Shown: positions 18,240 to 27,954, counted from the stretch's first letter. The stretch is DNA of 64,000 nucleotides from Nostoc sp. PCC 7524 (GCF_000316645.1 NC_019684.1:6571031-6635030), one strand, 5' to 3'. Notes: generated by a model from the letters alone, not told the origin. A program made the numbers and translations.

Positions 18240-18382
18240 CCATAAAAATCTATTTCTTTAGATATGAATTCTGCATTTCTTTACTATTTCTTAAGACAGT
18301 AAAATACTAAACATAATTTTTTAGGAATAGTTAACATTCAGAAATCTGAATAATGAATTATTTCAGACTTCTGGGACGTTTG

Positions 18383-18952
18383 CTATGAATGAGAATTACG
18401 GCGTTTTTGCTTTGTCCACAATATCAAACCAGATCCGACAACGCCAGCGATCGCACCAAATAACAAGTGCATCATTAAAGGATATACATATCCATTGCCA
18501 AACACACCATAACCCCAAATCCCTGCAACGCTAATAACAATGCGCGTGAGAGGTTTAATCAGATGAACTAACCCAGCTATCACCGCCCAAAACCATACTT
18601 GTTTACGCCATTTTTTGAGCGCATAGGCTAGATCCAACAATTCCCCAACTACAAGTAAGAAGAACCAATCAAAAGGATCGTTTCTCACACCAAACAACCA
18701 CGAAAAACCAGCAGCACTTAACCCAGTAATCGAAGCCGCACCCAAGAAGGAAGTAGATAGCCTAGTAGCAACAAGTGGTGTTAGCCAAATCAGTCCGCGC
18801 CACCCTGGTAACTTTAAAGGTAAACGCAGATTTGCTTGCACTACAGCAATCAGCAACCCCAACCCTACCAAAGCCAAAATTTCCCACCATTTGACTTGGT
18901 GTACACCCTTAATATCTACGGATGATATCTTTGGGAGCCATTTCGTATTCAT
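18383..18952 (-). CDS. Membrane protein resembling an ECF transporter S component
   Basis: 189 residues with about five or six hydrophobic helices: WWEILALVGLGLLIAVVQANL, then a LPLKLPGWRGLIWLTPLVATRLS block, then small-residue helices (GAASITGLSAAGFSWLFG). Size, topology and the Pro/Gly-rich region after helix 1 recall substrate-binding S components of energy-coupling factor transporters. No EAA loop of a ModB permease is visible. Its start overlaps the end of the GIDDTD-protein gene by 44 bases, and both follow modA on the same strand, so it is likely the membrane part of an uptake system. The family assignment is by eye only. Confidence 0.5.
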   Translation of the reverse strand: MNTKWLPKISSVDIKGVHQVKWWEILALVGLGLLIAVVQANLRLPLKLPGWRGLIWLTPLVATRLSTSFLGAASITGLSAAGFSWLFGVRNDPFDWFFLLVVGELLDLAYALKKWRKQVWFWAVIAGLVHLIKPLTRIVISVAGIWGYGVFGNGYVYPLMMHLLFGAIAGVVGSGLILWTKQKRRNSHS

Positions 18953-19685
18953 AGTTTTCCTCTCCGGTTACTTGTAAATCTTCACTAGCCTTGACTACCA
19001 GCATCACGGCTTTTCCATCTATCAATACTGGACGAGGCCAAGGACTGGTTCTAATGGTGCTATTGTCAGGTATCTTAATTTTGCTATCGTCCGATATCTG
19101 TCCACCTGCTAAATCTTGAATGCAGTCAATACTGATGCTTTGATAAAGTTGACTGGCTGTATAAACGCCCGAAAGTTCATACAAACCAGGAAGCCAAATA
19201 AATCGCCCATCATTCTCAGTTTTTCGCAAACCCACCGCCGCTAAAGCCCCGATAATTCCTTGACGAGTCCCAGTTAAACCTTCTAAAAATAGTCCTGCTT
19301 GAACGGCTACGCAATATGCTTGTGACTGAGTAAGGACTGTTTCTTTGGCTTGTTTACTAAAAGCTTGAACTGTCAGATTCACCTGATCCCAATTCGCTAC
19401 ACATAAGCCTACATCTGATCCTGCCTCACTATATTTCATGAGGTATTCTCGGCAGAAGTCAGTCAGAAAAGTCAGCTTTTCTGGGGTAGTTTCTACCATG
19501 ATGCAGGCAGAACTATTATGTGAAGTATAGGGAATTTCGGGACTGAGAAAGAGTTGATGGCGACTGATACTAATGGTTTGAGCCAACTGTTGCTCAACAA
19601 TTTCCTTTCTCAGGTGTCGTGCTAAATGACCTGTAGCACCACTGGTGATATTGTCAGTATCATCTATACCAATGAGTAAACGCAT
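18909..19685 (-). CDS. 'GIDDTD' protein, TiaS N-terminal-like, in a modA operon
   Basis: 258 residues beginning MRLLIGIDDTDNITSGATGHLAR. The IGIDDTD plus T-G pattern is the hallmark of the N-terminal domain of archaeal TiaS (tRNA-Ile2 agmatidine synthase) and relatives. The later segment QAGLFLEGLTGTRQGIIGALAAVGLR also fits that superfamily. The zinc-ribbon and OB parts of full TiaS appear absent. The gene starts 3 bases after the modA stop and overlaps the next gene by 44 bases, so it belongs to a tight operon with a molybdate-binding protein and a membrane protein. Biochemical role here is unknown. Confidence 0.6.
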   Translation of the reverse strand: MRLLIGIDDTDNITSGATGHLARHLRKEIVEQQLAQTISISRHQLFLSPEIPYTSHNSSACIMVETTPEKLTFLTDFCREYLMKYSEAGSDVGLCVANWDQVNLTVQAFSKQAKETVLTQSQAYCVAVQAGLFLEGLTGTRQGIIGALAAVGLRKTENDGRFIWLPGLYELSGVYTASQLYQSISIDCIQDLAGGQISDDSKIKIPDNSTIRTSPWPRPVLIDGKAVMLVVKASEDLQVTGEENYEYEMAPKDIIRRY

Positions 19686-19688
19686 ATA

Positions 19689-20519
19689 CTATTGAAGTAC
19701 GCTGTAGCCGTGATTTTTGTAAAGAGGTTTTGCTTGTTCGCTGAAGAGAAACTGCACAAAGGACTTAGCAGCAGCTTGGTTTTTACTATTATTTAAAATC
19801 GCCACTGGATAAACGACTGGAGAGTGAGAGGCTTCAGGGGCGATCGCTAAAATCTTCACTTTATTTGATGCTCTCACAGTGGTATCATGAACAATCCCCA
19901 CATCAACGTTACCAGATTCCACAAAGTTGACGATTTCTAAAGCACTTCTGGTATAGACCAATTTAGGTTTAACTTGTTCTGTAATACCCAGATATTTAAA
20001 AACCTCCTCAGCATACACCCCTAGAGGTACACTACGAGGTTCACCGATGGCGATTCTTTTCACAGTCGGTTTTGTCAAATCTTGAAAGCTAGAAATACCC
20101 GTAGTATTTTTAGCGGTGATTAAAGCTATCCTACTTTTGATGAGATTTTTACGAGTTCCTGGTAACAACAATCCTTTTTGTTGCAACTCATTCATATTCT
20201 TGTTCGAGGCGGAGATAAAAATATCTATATTTGCGCCTTGTTCAATTTGTCGTTGCAAAACACCAGAGGCCGCAAAGTTGTAAGTAATATTAATATTCGG
20301 TTGCTGTTGTTGATAAGCTTTTTGAATATCCTCTAATACTGGTTTCAAACCTGCACCTGCTGATACTGTCAGAGTCACCGTATTAGGCTGTTGGGCAATA
20401 CTCGGAGCTAAATTTGGTACAAGCCCTGCTATCACTGTCAATGCTACAGTAACTACTACCAAGCTTAAGTATAAAAAACGACGACCTAGATAATTACTCA
20501 ATAATTTCATTTCAGACAT
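19689..20519 (-). CDS. modA: ModA, molybdate/tungstate ABC transporter binding protein
   Basis: 276 residues: signal peptide (LGRRFLYLSLVVVTVALTVIAGL) and a complete ModA domain: VTLTVSAGAGLKPVLEDIQ with the oxyanion Ser, NFAASGVLQRQIEQGANIDIFIS, RIALITA, AIGEPRSVPLGVYAEEVF, and SGNVDVGIVHDTTV. These are the usual oxyanion contacts and hinge motifs of ModA. No modB or modC follows; instead it is followed by the GIDDTD and ECF-S-like genes. Two operator palindromes (20693 and 20809) lie upstream in the divergent intergenic region. An alternative ATG three codons downstream (20510) is possible. Confidence 0.9.
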   Translation of the reverse strand: MSEMKLLSNYLGRRFLYLSLVVVTVALTVIAGLVPNLAPSIAQQPNTVTLTVSAGAGLKPVLEDIQKAYQQQQPNINITYNFAASGVLQRQIEQGANIDIFISASNKNMNELQQKGLLLPGTRKNLIKSRIALITAKNTTGISSFQDLTKPTVKRIAIGEPRSVPLGVYAEEVFKYLGITEQVKPKLVYTRSALEIVNFVESGNVDVGIVHDTTVRASNKVKILAIAPEASHSPVVYPVAILNNSKNQAAAKSFVQFLFSEQAKPLYKNHGYSVLQ

Positions 20520-20692
20520 CTAAAATTACCTACTCAGAAAATACCAAAAAAGTAGGTGTATAAATACATGAAAAACAATGTATTAGTAAATATTTTTGTT
20601 GTTCACATCATTGCTTGCGCCTAAAAGCTTTGTAAATAAAGAATTACAGCGAATAAAACAGTAAAAATGGAAATACCTTTTGTCATCATTTT

Positions 20693-20713
20693 TTTACCAA
20701 TTAGGTTGGTAAA
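20693..20713. promoter_or_regulatory. Operator-like palindrome 3 (TTTACCAA-TTAGG-TTGGTAAA)
   Basis: Perfect 8-5-8 inverted repeat, 174 bases upstream of the modA start. Confidence 0.8.
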
Positions 20714-20808
20714 GTTACATAGCCTGAGTCCTTATTCTGACAAATTGCTATCGAATTTCAAAAATCTGTAACAATAGTAACATTTTCATGAATTTAATTG
20801 CTATACCC

Positions 20809-20831
20809 TTTTACCAATAAAGTTGGTAAAA
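20809..20831. promoter_or_regulatory. Operator-like palindrome 4 (TTTTACCAA-TAAAG-TTGGTAAAA)
   Basis: Perfect 9-5-9 inverted repeat between modA and the rightward genes at 20973 and 21258. Confidence 0.8.
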
Positions 20832-20972
20832 ATCTCAGGTATTAGTATCCAGCTTGCGTTAGCCTGGCTTGAGATGAAATCAAAAGCCGCTACCTCCTCT
20901 CCTACTTGTGTGTTTGGCGCAGATGGACTATTTCCATCTGCCAATTTTCTTAAAAATGCAGAGATAAATAAT

Positions 20973-21239
20973 ATGAAAGAGCAATCTGATTTTCTCTCTA
21001 ATCTTTCTGACTTTCTCTATCCGCGCAGTTGTTATTACGGTCAGTTTAAACCAGAATACCTAGTATTCAACGCTAATCTTCAGGAGTTTGCCCAACGTGT
21101 GGGCTACATTAGCAGTCTGCAAACCAATGGTAAAATTTCTCCACAAGAAGCTTATGACCAAATCAAAACCCTGTGGAAACAATTGAAACGTGCGAAGAAG
21201 GAACTTGAAGCTACTTCAATCAATTTACAGAGTTTCTAA
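20973..21239 (+). CDS. Small DUF7219-like protein
   Basis: 88 residues from the ATG at 20973: MKEQSDFLSNLSDFLYP, then YYGQFKPEYLVFNANLQEFAQRVGYI and a helical Lys-rich C-terminus. I recognise this as a short protein common in heterocystous cyanobacteria and, I believe, filed as DUF7219, often found near nitrogen-fixation genes; this is from memory. It is followed by a 2OG oxygenase 18 bases later, so the two likely form an operon controlled by palindrome 4. Confidence 0.65.
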   Translation: MKEQSDFLSNLSDFLYPRSCYYGQFKPEYLVFNANLQEFAQRVGYISSLQTNGKISPQEAYDQIKTLWKQLKRAKKELEATSINLQSF

Positions 21240-21257
21240 ACCGAAAAAAGTATAAGT

Positions 21258-21941
21258 ATGCTCCAGTTAGATGCTATTCGTCAGACATCCATGCAGGAAG
21301 TTCCGTATCACTGGGCTGTGATTGAAAATCTATTGTCTCAAGAAGCTAGTTTGGAACTAGCAGCTAGCTTCCCCCAAGAAAATTTTCGCTTATCGGCTGG
21401 GGAAGGATACGGTTATCTCTGGGGCGAGATGTTGGCTAGTAGTGATGATATGGCTTTAATGTACAACTTTGGTGAACTCTGGCGAGAACGCATTGCTGAG
21501 GGAAGATTATCATCAGACTTGCATCACCTCAGTCACAATTGGCAGCAACTTATACAAGTATTATGGCAACCCCAATACCGTCAAGCACTAACACAGATGT
21601 CTGGAATCGAACTCAAAGACTGTGCAATGGTAATTGGCTTTCGTCGCTACAATGGGGGACATTTACACCGTCCACATACAGATGAACCATCCAAAGCTTT
21701 AACACATCTAGTCTTTTTTAATGAGCAATGGCCTATAGAGTGGGGTGGTTGTTTACGCATTCTTAAGGATGAACAACCTGAATCGGTGTATCAAGATATT
21801 CCCCCACTGAACAAATTGTCAGCAGTGATTGTGCGCTCCGATAATTCTTGGCATATGGTAACACCAGTGACATCCTCAGTATCACAGCCTAGGCTAGTTC
21901 TCAGGATTGCTTTTTTCCGTCATCCCAGTATTGGCTTCTAG
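21258..21941 (+). CDS. 2-oxoglutarate/Fe(II)-dependent dioxygenase
   Basis: 227 residues of the prolyl-hydroxylase-like 2OG-Fe(II) oxygenase superfamily. The iron triad is visible as H140-T-D142 in HRPHTDEPSK and the distal H199 in NSWHMVTPV. R212/R216 (PRLVLRIAF) is positioned to bind the 2OG carboxylate. The domain spans roughly 20-225. The substrate is unknown. It sits 18 bases after the DUF7219-like gene and ends directly against the stop codon of a convergent gene. Confidence 0.85.
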   Translation: MLQLDAIRQTSMQEVPYHWAVIENLLSQEASLELAASFPQENFRLSAGEGYGYLWGEMLASSDDMALMYNFGELWRERIAEGRLSSDLHHLSHNWQQLIQVLWQPQYRQALTQMSGIELKDCAMVIGFRRYNGGHLHRPHTDEPSKALTHLVFFNEQWPIEWGGCLRILKDEQPESVYQDIPPLNKLSAVIVRSDNSWHMVTPVTSSVSQPRLVLRIAFFRHPSIGF

Positions 21942-22316
21942 TCAGCTATTGAGTGCGTCGTTGTCTAGCCCAATTTCATCAATCTCAATTACCCAAGTGA
22001 CACCCAAATTAACTGGCGGAGTAACATTAATACTTGCTGCATTAGCAAATCGTTTTAACTTTTGAGTCAAATAGGGAATAGTTGTCATAATGTTCTGATA
22101 ACTTTCTATCTCAGGACAAATCATCACTAATACGAGAGTGCCACTTTGAATTTTGAAGTACCAATGACAACTTGCTAACAAAATTCGCGTTATGCGGTTA
22201 CAAGCTAGGAAGAATCTTTGTTTAATAGCTTCTTCAAGTTGTCTGAATAGTATTTCACTCAAGAGTGTAGTTTGATTTGAAGGCAAATCATCAGGATGAA
22301 TATCAGGCTGATTCAT
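21942..22316 (-). CDS. Hypothetical protein, 124 aa
   Basis: A soluble protein with alternating helix and strand content. FLACNRITRILLASCHWYFKI and LVLVMICPEIESYQNIM are the most ordered-looking stretches, and the C-terminus is acidic. No family recognised. Its stop is immediately adjacent to the stop of the convergent oxygenase gene. It might form a unit with the interrupted gene upstream (22455-22829), from which it is separated by the ancestral C-terminus of that gene. Confidence 0.55.
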   Translation of the reverse strand: MNQPDIHPDDLPSNQTTLLSEILFRQLEEAIKQRFFLACNRITRILLASCHWYFKIQSGTLVLVMICPEIESYQNIMTTIPYLTQKLKRFANAASINVTPPVNLGVTWVIEIDEIGLDNDALNS

Positions 22317-22454
22317 AAGAATAGAGAGTAGTGAATGGGGACTAGGGAAGAATGTCTATGGACTATTGACTAATAATCCAAAACAACTCTAACCATAAAT
22401 TCGGATAGTTTTGCTTCATCTGTGACATGGGATCTCGCAACAAATTTGTTGCAT

Positions 22455-22829
22455 TTAGGGACTTCCAGAAAATAAATTATCCAATTTACGAGAGAGAATA
22501 TTTTGATTTTTCCCCTGCTCCCTGCCCCCTGCCCCCCTGCTCACCACAGCGATTGTATATTTTTTTAGTTGGAAGTCCCTTAAACAGACAACCTCAACAA
22601 GCCCCAAGTATTCTGCTACTTCTTTGAGCAAATTTTTTTCCGCGATCGCAGCTGCCATTAATTGTTCAGGACAGTAAATTCCTACATATCTGGCATTGGG
22701 AAGAGACCCTTTTTTGAGTTGAGGAGTAATCACCTTGACATAACAGTGACGTATTACTTCCCAGACGCGGGGGTGAGTATGCTCAATAATTACATTAAAT
22801 TGTTGGGCTAAATCTTCTTCAGTAATCAT
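22455..22829 (-). pseudogene. Hypothetical gene with C-terminus replaced by a miniature insertion
   Basis: From the ATG at 22829 (preferred over a frame reaching 22889), about 83 residues read MITEEDLAQQFNVII...EYLGLVEVVCL. The remaining ~41 residues come from a 122-bp element at 22458-22579. Removing the element and one copy of its TTA target duplication restores an open frame that continues NATNLLRDPMSQMKQNYPNL and about 10 more residues to a TAG at 22363-22365, giving about 113 aa. The present product is therefore a chimera with a foreign tail. The family is unknown; it lies next to a TACCAA operator (23074) that may control it. Confidence 0.75.
22458..22579. mobile_element. 122-bp MITE with GGGACTTCCA inverted termini
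   Basis: Left end GGGACTTCCA (22458-22467), right end TGGAAGTCCC (22570-22579), flanked by TTA on both sides (22455-22457 and 22580-22582), consistent with a 3-bp target duplication. It carries no ORF and contains a CCCCTGC low-complexity run. Similar GGGACTTCCA-bounded sequences are, from memory, frequent in Nostoc. Confidence 0.8.
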
Positions 22830-23375
22830 TATTGACTCCAATAAATATAAAGCTAAAAACAGTTCTGTTCTCTGATTTCTGCACATCAAGACAGATACTT
22901 AACTATGCACAAATAGAGGTGCGGCGTATTCAGATGAATGAAATCATGATTGGCAATCAAAACGAAATTTACCCACCTGTCCACATGGGTTGGTATTTTG
23001 CTCAGGGCTAGATTGCTTGTCTATCAAGCATGAAAACCGAAAGTGAGTGAATAAAACTGTATCAATCGTATCATTTTACCAATTTAGTTGGTAAAAATCA
23101 TAAATAAATTTAGTCCTCTCTTGATTTCTTGTAATACGCCACACGAATAATCAAGGCTTCAAACCCTTATCAGAAGATGATTTTCATAAATTACTCAAAA
23201 ATTTCTAAAACTTTTCTTCCTTGGCGCAAGTAAATTAGCAAGCTGTATGTTATGCTTGACGTATAGGGAATCAAAAAAGCAAAAGTATGAGGTAAATTCC
23301 AGCCCTTTACTGTTGCCTTAGCACAGACAAGTAAATCCGCCACGGCTTTGTGTAAATGTAGCAAGAAATCAGCTA
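22830..23375. promoter_or_regulatory. Intergenic region with operator 5
   Basis: Divergent region of about 545 bases between the interrupted gene and the XRE regulator. It includes the palindrome at 23074-23096 and a weaker imperfect repeat ACCCA...TGGGTTGGTA around 22971-22994. No gene seen. Confidence 0.5.
23074..23096. promoter_or_regulatory. Operator-like palindrome 5 (TTTTACCAA-TTTAG-TTGGTAAAA)
   Basis: Perfect 9-5-9 inverted repeat between the interrupted gene (leftward) and the XRE-regulator gene (rightward), 280 bases before the latter. It may be autoregulatory. Confidence 0.8.
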
Positions 23376-24509
23376 ATGAAGCAGGATAGCGGCCTCCTTA
23401 ATAACTTGAAATCAATCAGAACGCGCTTAGGGATGAGCCAGCAAGATTTGGCAAACATCGCTGGTGTGACTCGTCAGACAATTAGTGGTGTAGAGTCGGG
23501 ACAATATGCTCCCTCAGTGGCGATCGCACTTCGCATAGCTAAGGCTCTTGGTTGTCAAGTTGAGGATCTATTCTGGCTAGATCAAGACTTACCGGAAATC
23601 GAAGCCATACTTACAAAACCTGTACCCACTAATCAATCTCTGCGCCTGAGTTTGGCAAGGGTAGGGGGACAATGGATAGCTTATCCCTTATTGGGTAAAG
23701 ATGCCTTTCGTCAAGATATGATTCCGGCAGATGCGGAGGGTATAAGCCAAACAGGTAGCGGTAAAGTGCAGGTGAGGCTGTTAGATGATAACTTGGCAGC
23801 ACTGCATAACACAGTGGTGATTGCTGGTTGTGCGCCTGTAATTGCTCTGTGGGCAAGAGCTACCGAACGCTGGCATCCACAACTGCGAGTGCATTTTACC
23901 TTTGCCAACAGCATAGATGCGTTGCAGAGTCTATGCAGAGGTGAAGCACACATTGCCGGGATGCACTTGTATGATCCCAAAACTGGGGAGCATAACGTGC
24001 CGTTTGCCCGTGAAATCTTGGCAGGAAGAGAAGCTGTGTTAATTACTCTGGGCTTATGGGAAGAAGGGCTGTTAGTCCCATCCGGTAATCCCAAGGGTTT
24101 CAAAACACTCAGCGATGTAGTAGAAGCACAAGCAACCATTGTCAATCGCGAAGTTGGTGCTGGTAGTCGAATGCTCTTAGAACAACAACTGCGACAAGAA
24201 AACATACCGTTTGAAGCAGTCAAAGGATTTGAGCAGATTGCCACTAGCCATCAAGATGTTGCCCAAGCTGTCGCACTAGGGTTTGTGGATGCAGGTATTA
24301 GTACAGCATCCGTTGCTGCTACCTTTGGCTTGGGTTTTGTACCTCTGCATCAATCAAGATACGATTTAGTAATTCTCAAGGAATATTTAGAAGAAGCACC
24401 TATACAACAGTTGTTGAGTACATTAGGTCATCGCCTGGTTCACTCACAACTAGAAGTTCTCGGTGGCTATGACATTACGAAAATTGGGGAAGTTGTAGCA
24501 ACTGTTTAG
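23376..24509 (+). CDS. XRE-family regulator with molybdate-like periplasmic-binding sensor domain
   Basis: 377 residues. An N-terminal Cro/C1-type HTH spans about 6-68 (IRTRLGMSQQDLANIAGVTRQTISGVESG). After a linker of ~60 residues, a PBP_like domain (ModA/TupA relative, about 105-370) includes VVIAGCAPVIALWA, INREVGAGSRMLLEQQL-type (IVNREVGAGSRML) and FVDAGISTASVAATFGLGFVPL. This architecture is known from oxyanion-responsive regulators. It precedes nifH2 on the same strand by 316 bases. From memory, Anabaena variabilis has VnfR repressors that silence V-nitrogenase genes when Mo is present; whether this is one of them was not checked. It is the best candidate to bind the TACCAA palindromes. 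Confidence 0.8.
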   Translation: MKQDSGLLNNLKSIRTRLGMSQQDLANIAGVTRQTISGVESGQYAPSVAIALRIAKALGCQVEDLFWLDQDLPEIEAILTKPVPTNQSLRLSLARVGGQWIAYPLLGKDAFRQDMIPADAEGISQTGSGKVQVRLLDDNLAALHNTVVIAGCAPVIALWARATERWHPQLRVHFTFANSIDALQSLCRGEAHIAGMHLYDPKTGEHNVPFAREILAGREAVLITLGLWEEGLLVPSGNPKGFKTLSDVVEAQATIVNREVGAGSRMLLEQQLRQENIPFEAVKGFEQIATSHQDVAQAVALGFVDAGISTASVAATFGLGFVPLHQSRYDLVILKEYLEEAPIQQLLSTLGHRLVHSQLEVLGGYDITKIGEVVATV

Positions 24510-25800
<1,291 letters not shown>

Positions 25801-26202
25801 ATTTAATGTTGGCTACTAGCTACTAAATCTAGATAAGCAGAGGGTAGGTTATTCCTACCCCCCTATCTACAAGCATTCATCAAAATATGGAGGTACTCTA
25901 TAGCTGAAATGAAGTTTTGGGTTTTTAACTTTACCGTCTTTTCCGCCATTTTTTCATTGTTTGAATACCGAATTAGTACCTTATTTTAGCTTTCTTCTCT
26001 GCTAAGTTGGTTATTTAATTTTCAGCAAATGGGAAACAAAATTTTCCCATTGCTGTTTTTTACTATAACAATAATTTGGGTGATTTAATCTACCCAATAA
26101 TTTATTAACCTCTTATTTTTCCTGCTAAATTTGTCATATATGTTTGAATCCTCAAATAGCCTTCTTGACTAATAAAATTTGGATAAATCGAGTAGCAATC
26201 TG
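25801..26202. other. Intergenic region after nifH with two hairpins
   Basis: GGGTAGG-TTATT-CCTACCC at 25842-25860 is a compact stem without a T tract. A second hairpin at 26024-26060 is the likely terminator (separate entry). The rest is AT-rich without a gene. Confidence 0.55.
26024..26060 (+). terminator. Rho-independent terminator
   Basis: AGCAAATGGGAAA pairs with TTTTCCCATTGCT (one unpaired base), followed by GTTTTTTAC. It ends rightward transcription from nifH. Confidence 0.65.
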
Positions 26203-27954
26203 TCATTGATGCAAGATGTTTATCCCTAACGTAAATTCATCAAATTTAATCACTTCAGAATCAGGTTTACGGGTATCAAAACGATAGCTGCTAACAGTAC
26301 CTGTGCCAGTATCAAAAATACTAAAAACTGTAATATCATTGCTGGCAATATAAGGCATTGGCTTTCCATCTTCTCCCACCAAAGGATTAATAGTTGGTAA
26401 AACAGGTTCTAAACCATTAGGATCACCAACTGCGGTGTAATCTTCATGATAGCCAACTGGCACTTCCCGCTTTTTACCATTCCAAGCAGCACCATAAGAA
26501 TTACCAACATTGGATGTTTCTAAAAAGTGCATCCCACTGTCACTAATAAAGTGATTCCATAAATGGGAATGACCAAAAAATACCAGTTGCACCTTAGCAG
26601 CTTCTAGTAAAGGCATAACATCACGAATAATATAATCTGAGTGCTTAGGATACTCATAACGCACAGCTTTAATTTTTCCTTCAGCATCGCTTTCTATTAT
26701 TTGAACAGGCTCTGTGTAAGCAGGTACGATATTATCACCTAGCGTATGGGGGGGATGATGAAACATCACAATTTTGTATTTTGCTTGCTGAAATTCTGGG
26801 CTATTAAGTTCTGTTTCTAACCAATTATATTGCTGGCTACCTTTAGCAATGGGTTCATAAATTATCTGCCCATAACCCCAATTTTCGGGATAATTTAAAT
26901 CCTGCTCTACTTCTTGATATCTACCCTTATATGGTGCATCTAATTTAGCAGTCCGCCACATATTAGTAACGTAGAGTACCACTAAACGCACATCTCCAAA
27001 ACTGACTGCATAATATCTTTTACCACCCTCTTTACTTTGAGGTAAAGTAAAAATTTCTTCGTAGGTCAGTGTATTAAAAGAATTATCTATTAAAGATTTA
27101 CCGCTATAAAGTCTTTGGGCAACAGCACGGGGAATCGTATCATTGAATTCATCATCTAAACTGCCCGTTCTGCCCAACCTACCCATTACTTCATGATTAC
27201 CAATGCAAGTAAATAACGGTGCGTGTTGAATGATTTGCCCACCAGTGTAAGTGATTTTCTGGTCGTTATCATTCATTTCATAGTGGGCGCGACCTTGTAA
27301 ACCTGGAAATAAAGCATTCCCCCGATGATCATCAAACCATTCTGAGGCGCGATCAGGAACATTAACTAAATCACCAGCAAACCAAACTGCATCCACTTGT
27401 CCCACAGTTTCTACAACTTTTTGTAGGTTAGCAGCTGTCATTGGCTTAAGTTGATGATCGGAAGTCAGGAGAATTTTTTGCGGTGTACCTGATGGGGGAT
27501 TGGGTGCAAGGGTAAAAATCTCGCTGCTAACACTTTCACCATTCTCTCTCACACTTGTCACCAGATAATTAACCCGTACACCAGGGGTTAATCCTGTCAC
27601 CTCTGCTTCATGTCGCCAGATATGACGTTCTACTGGTTGTTGATAAACTTGGCCGGTTTGGGTTTGCTTTCCTACTCTAGAATTTTGGTCTTCCCGTGTG
27701 CGGCTGAGTTTGCTAGTGCTAGCTTTTGCAGTTTGTTGTAAATTTTCACCGTAGTTGACTGTATGCTGATTACCAGCAAATTCAGTAAACCAAACTACCC
27801 GCACTGAGTTCGCAGTTGGTAATTGCAAAAATGGGTCTGTCAGCAGTTGGGGTGCTGAGGTCATAATTGTTTGCCCAAATGAATGCACACTTATCAGATT
27901 AAGGCATAGGGAAAACAGAATGACATACATGAGCGGTTTTGTGCGTAAAAGCAT
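26203..27954 (-). CDS. Secreted purple acid phosphatase-like metallophosphoesterase
   Basis: 583 residues with a signal peptide (YVILFSLCLNLISVHSFGQ). An N-terminal fibronectin-III-like purple acid phosphatase domain (about 35-155, including AEVTGLTPGVRVNYLV) precedes the calcineurin-like catalytic domain with AGDLV, GNHEV, MFHHPPH and FFGHSHLW, the metal-ligand motifs of the family. It probably releases phosphate from organic esters in the periplasm or outside the cell. No pho-box-like repeat was recognised in the region upstream (27955 onward). It is unrelated in sequence to its neighbours. Confidence 0.85.
   Translation of the reverse strand: MLLRTKPLMYVILFSLCLNLISVHSFGQTIMTSAPQLLTDPFLQLPTANSVRVVWFTEFAGNQHTVNYGENLQQTAKASTSKLSRTREDQNSRVGKQTQTGQVYQQPVERHIWRHEAEVTGLTPGVRVNYLVTSVRENGESVSSEIFTLAPNPPSGTPQKILLTSDHQLKPMTAANLQKVVETVGQVDAVWFAGDLVNVPDRASEWFDDHRGNALFPGLQGRAHYEMNDNDQKITYTGGQIIQHAPLFTCIGNHEVMGRLGRTGSLDDEFNDTIPRAVAQRLYSGKSLIDNSFNTLTYEEIFTLPQSKEGGKRYYAVSFGDVRLVVLYVTNMWRTAKLDAPYKGRYQEVEQDLNYPENWGYGQIIYEPIAKGSQQYNWLETELNSPEFQQAKYKIVMFHHPPHTLGDNIVPAYTEPVQIIESDAEGKIKAVRYEYPKHSDYIIRDVMPLLEAAKVQLVFFGHSHLWNHFISDSGMHFLETSNVGNSYGAAWNGKKREVPVGYHEDYTAVGDPNGLEPVLPTINPLVGEDGKPMPYIASNDITVFSIFDTGTGTVSSYRFDTRKPDSEVIKFDEFTLGINILHQ

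Larger units (their letters stand above)
20520..20972. promoter_or_regulatory. Divergent control region with two operators
   Basis: About 450 bases between modA (leftward) and the DUF7219-like gene (rightward), with two TACCAA-N5-TTGGTA palindromes 98 bases apart. The frame of the rightward gene stays open back to 20823, but that would place its start codon inside an operator, so this stretch is treated as noncoding leader. Confidence 0.55.

Noticed and set aside
20823..20972. N-terminal extension of the DUF7219-like gene from a TTG
   Set aside because: The TTG lies inside operator palindrome 4, and protein similarity begins at the ATG at 20973.
23711..24244. 177-aa minus-strand ORF
   Set aside because: Antisense shadow of the XRE-PBP regulator; Ser/Cys-rich composition typical of a shadow frame.
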